In this document: in pieces, positions 23,095-34,100 of the stretch
Position numbering within the stretch: the first letter of the stretch is position 1
How the letters are laid out: every line of letters begins with the position of its first letter
From: Asterias rubens
Taxonomy: Eukaryota > Echinodermata > Asteroidea > Forcipulatida > Asteriidae
Reading direction: 5' to 3'
Length of the DNA: 64,000 nucleotides
NCBI RefSeq assembly: GCF_902459465.1
Contig: NW_022985705.1
Coordinates: 1-64,000, forward strand
Made by a program: the position numbers and the translations under genes
The notes under the pieces: generated by a model
Databases searched by the model: none
Told to the model about the DNA's origin: nothing
The model's input: the letters and a program-made list of their open reading frames with translations, nothing else

Positions 23095-23206
23095 AATGGT
23101 TCAACAAATCCAACACTGCTCTAGAATTGGTTTGAATCCCTCCCGAGTAACATGCCTGTGATATTTTTTCACAGGACTCGGGGGGGGGGGGGGGGGGGGG
23201 GGGGGG
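23095..23206. repeat. SINE fragment ending in a 27-G run
   Basis: ATTGGTTTGAATCCCTCCCG followed by AGTAACATGCCTGTGA and TTTTTTCACAGGACTC matches the SINE at 41565-41690. It then runs directly into 27 consecutive G (23180-23206). Confidence 0.7.
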
Positions 23207-24781
23207 AAGTACTAACTGAGTATACAGTGATAACACACATCGGTGAATAGGAACAAAACCCCAAATTAATATTCTTTATCCTCTCGATGCAAATTTAACA
23301 TCTATTATAAATCCGAGGTATACTTTGCCTCTGAGAAACTGGGTCCTGGAGTGAAATTTGTACATTCTGTTTAAAAAAATTCTTAGCATTATTCAAAATG
23401 AGGATAATCAGTTGACACAACAACATTACAATGTTTGATAAGTTTTATCTTTTATTTGAACTAAAATTCATCCTGGGTCGGAAGGTGAACCCGGTTAGTT
23501 TTTAACGTGCATTGAACGAGTCACTCTGATTTAATTACCACTCTCACTCTTTGAAAAAAAGACAAATCTTAAAAAAAGATGCACACTTGATGCTCAACTA
23601 CATTATCTACGAATAATATAGAAGACAAAATTGCATAATAGGATTAACTTTTTTTCAATACTTTGCAATTGGGTCATTTCAAATGCATGAATTACAATTT
23701 GACTAGACTTGTGGACAAATCATTAATGTTTTTACGCGGTGAGATGGTCGAGTCGTGGTGGTGGCGTAATGATTCAGGTCTCTGTAATCGAAGGCCTCCT
23801 GCTCTCGCGCAAAGCTGCTGGCTGCAGACTACTCTGCTACTGCGAGAGCAGTCGACTCACGGGGGCCAGTGTCGCGAGAATTAGAGAGTCGAAATGCTAT
23901 CACCGTGACAGAAATTTAATGACTTGTCTACAAGTCTACCATTTGATGGATTCTCAAATACAAATAACCCATAACTCAAAAAGGTCATGTCCTGAACTGG
24001 AAATGTTGTCCATGTTTTCTATTGTCTCAGTTTCTAAAACGAAACAAAATTATGACAAGTTTCATTTTTCAGCTGAATCTTTGCAACATTCACAATGTTT
24101 GGAGGGTAAACAAGTGACACCTTTAAAAGAATTACTTGCAAAGGTACTAGATAACCTGAGAAGTTAAACAGTCATTATGAAACAAAATTTATCTTAAAAG
24201 TTTTGAAGGCCGAAACGCCTACAATCATATCTGTAATGAATTTTGGGGGGGGGTTTTCATTTTAAGAGTCGACTTTGTAAGGCCAATGTTTATTTAAGGT
24301 GTACATTAAACAGGCATAATATTCTTCCTACTTAAGTATGTTATTCAACTTTTTCTTGGAAAAGTCAGAAAAATTTAATACATTCTAAAAAGTCTATTAA
24401 AGCCCACATCCTGTATGCATTTAGGTCAGTCCTTGTACCACAATTGGATAAAATAGTCATACTTTTTTCCAAGGACAAGTTTTTCCCAACTAATATAGTA
24501 TCTATAGTATTACAGTAAGTGCCACAATTTTCACCCATTTATCATGTTTATTGAAATCATAAACTGACCTATTGCAGACGCATCTTGTAGCTACCCTTTG
24601 AAGCACTTTTAATGAAGTAACCACCGCACAAGCAGAAGTTCCCTGCTTCCATAAGTGCTGAATCTTAAGCAGAGCCTAACAGTTTATATGTGGAAAGACC
24701 CCCATTAAGCAGCTCTATGCGATTAGGCCAAACAGCTGGTTTATTGTGTTTCAGCAGGGTAGCTTCTTGTTGTGTCTGACC

Positions 24782-25128
24782 AGGGAACAATTTTATGAAG
24801 CCTGTAAGCACAAACATGTGCTAAGCACAGACAAGTCTTGCTTAGCAGAAACTTGGTACCAGCCAAAATTCCACCAGGCTCACATTGTTAAAATTTGTTC
24901 TAAGCAAAGAAATTTGCTAAGAAGTATATTCTTCTTAAACAGCTCAAATTCATAGAGCTGCTATGGAAATATTGCGGAAAAAGTTTCTGCTAAGCAGAAA
25001 TTAGCAGGATACCAGTCACAAATTGTACATATGACATGGTAATTTGGCTGGTAACCTTATTCTGGTAAGCAAAATGTAATTGCGCTTAGTTACTTGTGTG
25101 TGCTTAAGCAGCTCTATGAAATCGGTCC
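24782..25128. mobile_element. GGGCCC-family MITE, diverged
   Basis: Repeated TGCTAAGCA blocks, CAGGATACCAGTCACAAATT and the right end AAGCAGCTCTATGAAATCGG relate it to the copies at 46903-47300 and 58566-58800. It ends about 40 bp from the AK2 stop codon, so it is probably within the AK2 3' UTR. Confidence 0.6.
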
Positions 25129-25167
25129 TGCATGACTATAGAAAATATTCTGTAGGTATACTTTGAG

Positions 25168-28100
25168 TTATAAGAACATTACTTTGTCTTTGGAAGTTGC
25201 TTTAGTGAATATCGCCTGGATGGTTGTAAAGACGGTGTTGGGTGCTTTGGAAGCGTCGATCGTCTCCAGGATTCCCTTCTTCCTGTAGTAGTCAGTCAAT
25301 GGAGCCGTCTGCTTGTGGTACGTCGCTAGACGAGCTACCAACGTGGACTCGTTGTCATCTGAACGCTTCATTAATGGCTCACCGGTAATCTGCAACAGTT
25401 TGAAATGATCCTAATTTTTAATTTATTAGAGACAATAGCAGAAAGAAGCGGCTTGCCCCCAAAATGCAAGATTTGAACTATAGGAACATTGCAAATTCAC
25501 TCAAACAAAAGTACAGCCATGCATTTAACTGGTATTGTCCATGTAAACAAAGAATTAAAATTTATAGAAAACTCAACTTCGGTTGCATATTTTTTTCTTT
25601 TCTTCAACTATCAAAAATATAAACACAAGGAAAACTGACTAAGTGACCGCCATGTAGGGCTAGATTGCAAGGTTGGTAGAGCGCCAGCATGTCGTTGATT
25701 TTTTTTCCCACCAGACACCCCCCTGCACCAAATTGATGTCCATTTCTCAATTTTTAAATATATTTCATAATTTACACGAACCTGCTGACAAAACTATTCA
25801 CTTTCCTTGCATTTTAGATTATCTTATAAACCTTGGTCTTCTCTATAATTGAACTACTTTAACATGTTTAATGAGAGTTGTTTCTAACGTTTGTATATTA
25901 CCAACAGCTCTCCAGTGCTCTATACCAAGTCAGTTTATGGTCATAATATTGGAGTAAATACCTAAGGCAAGACATTAATGTAAAAAATAAAAACATGAAG
26001 TTGTTATTTGCTAGGCTGAGCATCAGGGTACCTACATCATCAGTCATAGGCACTTTGGGTGGACTGAACTCTTCATGATAACTTCGTCCACTAGCTCGAT
26101 GAATCAATCGACCACAGATTCGCTTGATGAGCAGCGAGTCATCGATGCCGAACTCCACTACCGAGTCGAGCTGAGTCTTCCTGGAATCTAGAAGATTATC
26201 CAGCTGCAAGATTATCAAATCCAATCAAATCAAATCAAATGAAATAAAAACATCAAATTGATTGAATCAAAATGAAATGAAATTTAATCACATAAGATTT
26301 CAGATTTATAAGATCATGTCAGATCAAGCCGAATCGAGTCAAATCATATCAAATCAAATTAAATCAGAGTGAATCAAAATCAAAACAAATCACATCAAAT
26401 CAAATCAAGTCAAATCAAATCAAGTCAAATCGAATCAAATCAAAGTGAATCAAAATCAAACCAAAATAAATCAAAGAATCTGCCAAATTCTGCCCTTAAT
26501 TTACAAATTGTCCCCATATTCTTCCTATGGTAAGCAAATGATACTTAGTGAGACGAAGCAGGTATGCATAAAAAACACTAATTCCTTGCTTTTCATTTCT
26601 TTTCATTTATTAATTTCACAGGCAAAAATTCAAGCACAGACAATAAGAACAGTAAGAAAACAAAAACATGAACATTCAATAAAATTACAAAAAAAAGTAG
26701 CACCCCTGATGGATTGTAAAAAAGTAAACTAAATTACTATCGAGTTAATCTCCTGATGCCACAATTTAAAGGAACACGTTGCCTTGGATCGGTCGAGTTG
26801 GTCTTTGAAAAGCAGTTGTAACCGTTTGTTATAAAATGCATATGAGTAGAAAGATGTTGTAAAAGTAGAATACAATGATCCACACAAACATGCCTCAAAA
26901 CTGCACGGTTTTCCTTCTACCTCGTCGACTAACACGGTCGAGGCAAATGTGTGTGCACGGAAACCAGTCATCTCGCCCCCCAGCAAAGTCGCCCACAACA
27001 AAGTCGCCCCCCAGCAAAGTCGCCCACTACAAAGTCGCCCCCCAGCAAAGTCGCCCACCACAAAGTCGCCCCCTCACTTACAAAGTCGCCCCCTGTCAAA
27101 GTCTCCCCTCACAAAGTCGCCCCCTGACAGAGTCGCCCACAACAAAGTCACCCCCCGACACTGTCGCCCCCTAACAAAGTCGCCCAGTGCATGGTTGAGC
27201 GATGTACACAAAAGTGAGGGCGCTTTCGAATAGTTTGAAACAATTATTAGCACTGGGGAAAGACGAAATGTAGGCCCCTTCATGCTGTTACAGAAGGAAA
27301 GCTACGGGATTTTGAGCGTGCACGACGGGTTTGAGCGTGTTTAATCTTTGTGTTGTAGCAGCTTCTTTTAAAAATTAGAACACTAAAATAATATATATAC
27401 ATGTAACAGGTTATTTACATTTTATGTACGGAATATATATACATCAAATAAATTATCAAGCAGAAGTGAACCTGAGGGTGATGGAAAATTATTTCACGAG
27501 TGTTTATTTTGAGAAGTTTGGACTGTCTTAAGTTGGTGAATCCAGTGTGATTCATCTATGCTTGGTCATCACCACACCACTACGAGCCTCCGGTGATCTT
27601 CTAGTTATACTAGCGGGGAATATTCACTAGCGGGATGGCGCGCTTCGCGCGTCACCCCCACTAGAAATAATTGCGTATAAAATGCTGCAAAAATAACTAG
27701 CTAATTGGTTATCGAAAAGACAAAGCATTCGCGGATTTATTAAAAGTAATTGTGTTTTTTTGGTTTTTTTTAAATACAGTTCTAATTTTTTGTTCGCGGA
27801 TTTATTAAAAGTTCGCGGATTCGCGGATTGATTTAAAGTTATTGTGGTTATTTATTTGTTTTTAAATAAAGTTCTACATGTACTACTTTTTCCAACTTCA
27901 AACTTTTTTAAATATTTGTTATTTCCGTGTAACTGATGGGTTGTTTTTATTTGCATTTATTTATTTGTTTTTTGTTGATGTAAACTTCAAACTCAATTTG
28001 TTTAATTTTTTTCCCCTCCATGTTGAAGCAAATGTTTGTGCAATGGTAATTATTCGCGAATTTATTAAAAGTTATGGTGGTTACATATTTGCTTTTAAAT

Positions 28101-31100
28101 GAAGTTCTAATTGGTTTTTTTTTAATATTTAAAACCTTATTTTTTATAGTCTATATGTTGTTTAATTGAATAAAATTATGTTAACTCTAAAACTGATGTG
28201 TTTTGATACATTATTTGAAGTTCTTGAAGCTTTATTGTTGTGATAAGTTGCCAGGTTGCCTACTTTAATTAAAACCCTAAGTCGATCACTAGGCCTACAG
28301 ACAAAATCACATTTTAGTCATAACAATTGTTTGTTGTTAAAACAAATTGATTAAAAATATTAACTAAAAATATTGGGTATAAAAATATGTTTCCGGTATG
28401 GATTAAAAATTATGCACAGCAATAATTATGTATACAATCTTAAATGGTTGGCATGCTTAATTTAATTCAGAAAACTGTCTATGTTCGATACAGATTTACA
28501 TAATATTAGAAGGCCAATTCAAAGTATAAAAAAAAAGAAAATAGCTAATTAGTTATCTAGCGAAAAGACAGAGCATTCGCCAAGCCTGGAATCTCCAATG
28601 GTTGAATCTAAAACGTTAACAAAGGGCGCCCTCACTTAGTGAAATCTTCTTGGGCGACTTTGTTAGGGGGCGACTGTGTCGGGGGCGACTTTCTTGGGGG
28701 GCGACTATGTCAGGGGGCGACTTTGTGAGGGGCGACTTTGACAGGGGGGTGACTTTGTAAGTGAGGGGGCGACTTTGTGGTGGGTGACTTTGCTGGGGGC
28801 GACTTTGTTGTGGGCGACTTTGCTGGGGGGCGAGATGACTGGTATTCTGCACCATTGTATTCTACTTTTAAAACATCTTTCCAACCATATGCATTTTATA
28901 ACAAACGGTTACAAACGCTTTTTATAGACCAACTCGTCCGATCCAAGGCAACGTGTTCCTTTAAGAAGAGATAAAAAGGGACATTCAGTATAAAAATATA
29001 GAATTATACAAGCAGTTAACCTGCTAACCTGTGAAATCCGCTTATACTGGTTACAGGGAACTAAGCTTGGGCGATATCGATTAAATTTATTCACTATATA
29101 TCGCCGACAATATATCGCGATATTCGATATAATCGTGATTAATTAAATTTGACATCATCAGTCTTCAAACTCTCAGTGAAAGTTGTAGAAGAGACAGTCA
29201 TAGCATAAGAGAGGTGTTCTAATGACCTATTCATCTGGCGCGATATATCGATATTGCGATTAAAACCAAATTGATCCGATATCGAAATTGTTTCCAAATT
29301 AGTATTGCGATATTTGATAATATCGTGATATCGCCCAAGCTTACAGGGAACGATTTCATCCAGCGCTTTTGTGCACACTGAATGGTTACATTGAGTAGCA
29401 AATGGTGATTTTTTGAGAGCAGCAACTGACACATCTTGCATAGCATTTTGCTTTGCTATACAAAGGAAATCGTTCACTGAGTTAAGAGGAACTTTTTCCA
29501 GTTACCATAAATTGGACCCTATTTATTTACCATTTCAGCTTGAACCACTGTCCTTGGGAAGCCATCCAATAAGAAACCATTAGAGCATTCGGCTGTGTCC
29601 AGCTTACTGTCAATCATCTTGACCACTAAGTCATCGCTGACCAATGCCCCACTGTCAATCACAGACTTGACCTCTTTGCCAAGGTCCGATCCCGATGCTA
29701 TGACGGCTCGCAACATGTCGCCAGTTGCTAAGTGACACACGCAGTACTTCTCTGCAATCATAGGACCCTGGTTTTGGGTAGAGAGAAAGGGTAATATTAA
29801 AAAACAATTAATGATAATTAAAACAAAATGCTCAAATACCAAGGGTTTTCTCCTAAAATAGTCTGACAAAAAAGATCCTCAAGAATCAGGTGAAATTACC
29901 TCATAAAGAGGTGCTCTTTTCTAATAACCAAGGGTAAAATGCCTTAAAAGAAGGAACCGGCCATTAAGCTTGGGCGATATTGCTTTTATTATCCCACGAT
30001 ATACACGTATGGTCCAAAAAGTATCACGATATTCGATTAAATCACGATTTATATTTGAAGTCTAAAAGTCTGACATTTTACTATGCCCAATTCTAATACT
30101 TCTAACCAAACAAATCGCGGTATGGATCTGTGAGGTGTACGCTGTCTACCCATGGTGTTACAGCTCTATGAGTTACACACACATAAAGTGTCTTTTAAAG
30201 TGTCTACTGCACATGCATGTTCTTATATGTGTGTATATCCTGCCCATTTCATTCTAGCTAACCAATAAGCATCCATAATGCACATGGGGTGACCTCTCAT
30301 TCATAAAACAGTTGTGGATGAGTTATGGTTTGTGTAATATGATATCCCATTGTGGTCTGCAGTTCCGCCCGCCTGGGTGCTAAAGTCTTTGATGTTATTG
30401 TTTTTCATTCAGAACAGACCCTTGTGGTTGCAAGACTCTCAATAAGGGAAGAAATCCTGATACTTCATCAAAACCACGATTTGCGGATAATTCGATTAAC
30501 AAAAAATCAAGACGATATGGTAATCGTTTAAGAAATGGTAGGCCCCTGTAGCAATTTTCGATTTTATCGAGATATCGCCCAAGCTTACCGGCCAAGGCCA
30601 TTTTTATTTTGCACTTCCAATGGAAAATTGTTAGTGTCATTGATTGTGACCAGAGTGCAGACTGCAGTGTCCGAGTTATGAAAAAATTAGACTCAAGTCA
30701 AAATAAAAGATAAAAATGTGACTCCAATCCAGGTAACAAGATCAAATATTTTGACCAACGTCCGACTAAAAACTCATACCACACGGGTTGTTGTATCCAG
30801 TTGGATGCATGACAATGAAAATTCACATTCAATTACATGTATGTACAAGGCTACACAAGCTCAAATCCTAAAAAAGGGCAATAATACAGGAAGTATACGT
30901 AGCCTTCAGTGTTGATTGAATGTGTTATGTGCATGCCATTTCAATATGGTGTATAAATCATCTCATAAAACAGTTACACTTTACAGTGTAGTAGGCAGTG
31001 CTTGAACTTGAACTTGACCACATGCCTTTAAGATAAATAATTTTAGCCTCAGGCGAGTTTACTCATGACAGAGGATTAGTATTTTTGTGAAAACTTGTTT

Positions 31101-34100
31101 TGAAGCACCATGTTCAAATGTTGAGTTTTAGTCTGATAATATCTTTCAATTCATCTCAATTCATCTCAATTCAATTCAATTCAATTCAATTCTATAAAAC
31201 ATTTATTTCGATATCGCCCTCACATGATAAAATACATAATATTGGTGTTTCACAATATTAACAGTGAAAGAGTACATGTAGCTAACATTATTATTTAACC
31301 AATCTACAGCAATTCTGTTGAGTATTGATTAATTTTAGCCTACATGTACAGTGTAGGTCCTCTAAGTGCTTGTTCAAATCAAAACAGTTCATGAAATTGT
31401 GCACTTAAATTGATATAGGTATTGTACAAATAATTCTGGTCACTGGTGAACATTCTGAGCTACGAGCCCTGCAGTCTCAATGATTATCCAAGCAAATTCA
31501 AGATTTTGACAAGGTGTGTTATTAAGGCATTGTAAGGAGAGACATGGCACATTATGCACATGACTGTGTATCAAGGGTGGGGTATTAGATCCTTTGATGT
31601 GCATTGAGCCATGGCAGTACAGTTACATGTAAACAAGTGTAGTAAATTCCAAGGAAGGAAGTATGTACTTGTAGATAGCTATTAGTATTATTGTGTACAT
31701 GTACGCAGGTAGTATTTAACATAACTGATAATAGGCCCTATAACTCATTCCTCATCATGTACAAGTACCTGGGACTTTAATGAGAAGTAAGACAGTATAC
31801 ACATTTACTTCAAGATTTCACAAACACATGAAGAAAGAGCAAAGATTAATATTATCTGTGTTACTCATTACTGTGTAATTATCTGGAAGCAAAGTGTTAT
31901 CTCCAAATACAAATTATCAAGGCATACTGACAACTCATCCAAGATGAATAAAATCAAACCTTAGCTCAACAAAAATACAGGAATTTTATAAATTTTACAA
32001 TATTCCTTGAAAGCCTGACAGCAATCAGAGCCGTGCCCTCGTCCAACATGTCCAACTGTACCTGTACACCTTTACCAGCCCCAGGCGGCCCCAATAGTAC
32101 AGCAATAACCCCAGTCCTTGTAGCAGGGCGAGGATGCCGTGGGTGTTCCTGCTCCATCCCACCCTCCGGTCCCTGTCCTGGTCCCCCATGTTGGCCCTTA
32201 ATAGCTGGCACCGCTGCCATTGTAAGTATCAGTGACTGTCACTTAACAATGACACAATATCAATGACACTCACTTCCTCTTGTCTCCCGAACCCTACACT
32301 ACTGTATTACCCAGCACACAGTCTATTGGGTTTACATTGAATTGATGCATTGGAATGAGGACTCCACTACATCCCTGTGCAGATGTTTTTTAGCCAGCAA
32401 TGCGGATTGGTATTCATAGATTGTGCGGTATGCATGCAGTCAAGGGTGTCTACTGCAATGTACATGTAGGCCATACTATACAATTGTACATGATGTCTAA
32501 ATGTGTATGTGATCTAGGCCAGGGATGTGGTTTGATAGTATGGGGAGCCCGATTTCATATTGATGAGGAATGATTGCCATTGCTGGATAACATTACAATG
32601 GAGTAATTAAAAATTAATTGGTTTTAAAAGTATGTAATTAATATCACTTCTTTGGTTCAGTGCTTTTATAAAATACATACTTAAAAAGTAGGGTCTATCT
32701 GAATTTTGTTAATTTATTTCTGTCTTTTATAACAGTCATACGTATGAAAATCACTGAATGTTAAATTAAAGGTTTTTTAATTTGTAGAATTTGCATTTTT
32801 CTGTGCATTATGACACCAACCAGTGAAAATTTCATGTAAAACAACTAGAATGTTTCTGAAATTTGTTATTTTATCTGGGTTTTATTTTGTAAAACCATCT
32901 GTGTTCACATACATAATTTTGTTTATGAAGTTTAATAAATCAGGCATGGCTTTAAAAAGTGTCATAATGTACAGTTTATTTGTTTAATAGTGAATTAACA
33001 TACATCTGACTGGTTTGGCCTTTAATACACGTATTCTGGGGCAGTACCTAACAGTAACACATTCAAACCTTGGTACAGAAACTAAATAACAAAAGGGTGC
33101 ATTTACATGTAGTGTCCCCGGCTGGGTGAAGGTCCCCAATTAGAAAGTGTATACAAACCATTATATAGCTCCATGACAAAACCAATGGGAGCTGTTGCCA
33201 AAAGGTGAAGTTAATGGACAAATACACATTCACATGTAGGAGACCCGAATGCAGGTGTTTACACTGTTTGTTTTACAGATTGCACAAAGCGACATTCACA
33301 TGATGTTACCAAACAATGTAATATGATGTAAATCATGCTTGTTGACTCACTAGCCTAGCATGCCCCAAAACCAATAAAATGTAAATTTTAATCTTTAAAC
33401 CTGGGGTGGAACAGTAAAACAACTTTCAAGAGCCAGATTTCAACCAGCAACTTCCAGATTTATGTGCTGGTGCTCCATTGAACTGAGCAGTTTAGCCCAA
33501 TGTTGGCAGTCTCCCCTACATTGTATTTGTCAATTCTTCCTCAGTTGGGCAGGAAATGATTATTCAAGAAAAATTATTATAAAGCACCTGAAGTGTCCAA
33601 TAATCATTCATGTACAAGTACATGTAGGACTCTCCAATAGTGTATGGAAATTGTGAGTGCTGCAACTAAACATGAAAGCAAGGATAAAAAGTGAACTAAT
33701 AATTGGATAAGTTAATTGAAAGGAAATTCCTGTTAGTTAAAACACTGGCAAGATTAAAGTTTTTGTTTTTGGGTTAGGGTTTTGTATTTTTTTTTATAAG
33801 ACTTGATACAAACAATACATAACTTGCACAAGGATAAAACTTTGTCTAAAGCTGTTGTTTGGCCTTTTAGATCAGGAGACCAGGGGAAATGCGGCTGCCC
33901 ATGTTAGAAAATACTATGGTGGGTGTTATTGTCGTGGGGCTAGTGAGGAGGTATAGGTAGGGCCCAAGGGCCTGATGAACAAACCTATTGGAGTCCCAGG
34001 TATCAGAAATGGCCCTGCCAGACATTTTCTGTGGCAGGGGACTCCTGCAAGACTTGCCCAAATGGCCCGAACCTTCGTATTGAGCTAAATCAGCTGGAGT

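Larger units (their letters stand above)
20815..25167. other. Convergent intergenic region EIF2B4 / AK2
   Basis: This lies between the EIF2B4 stop and the AK2 stop (opposite strand). It contains the probable EIF2B4 3' UTR, one dispersed repeat (20826-20995), a short MITE (21601-21840), paired GGGCCC-family MITEs (22361-22848, 24782-25128), a SINE fragment with a 27-G run (about 23095-23206) and a possible AK2 polyadenylation signal (AATAAA on the minus strand, 24745-24740). The segment 23210-24600 is AT-rich with no exon or repeat that I can identify. Confidence 0.7.
26766..28964. mobile_element. 2.2-kb foldback element with minisatellite-bearing inverted arms
   Basis: The outer ends are inverted copies: TTAAAGGAACACGTTGCCTT at the left and the reverse complement ending 28964. 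Inside each arm come about 200 bp shared with the smaller element at 36763-37201 (CCGTTTGTTATAAAATGCAT; TGCATTTTATAACAAACGG on the right), then a 16-18-bp minisatellite of CAAAGTCGCCCCC units (26975-27188 left; inverted 28648-28838 right), then AGTGAGGGCGC. The centre (27235-28620) is AT-rich without a recognisable transposase and has repeated TTCGCGGATTTATTAAAAGT phrases. Tandem repeats inside long inverted termini are the hallmark of foldback elements (Drosophila FB, sea urchin TU). It sits in AK2 intron 2. Confidence 0.8.

Noticed and set aside
26729-27283. Open frames rich in Ser-Pro-Pro / Gly-Asp-Phe repeats
   Set aside because: They are translations of the GTCGCCCCC minisatellite in the foldback element, open on both strands.
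28616-28855. Pro/Ser/Arg-rich 79-codon frame
   Set aside because: Same minisatellite in the opposite arm.
32002-32061. Read-through of the alternative AK2 exon ([15 protein letters not shown]...) as coding
   Set aside because: It follows a donor at the exact position used by the standard first exon, then stops; retained intron is the simpler reading.
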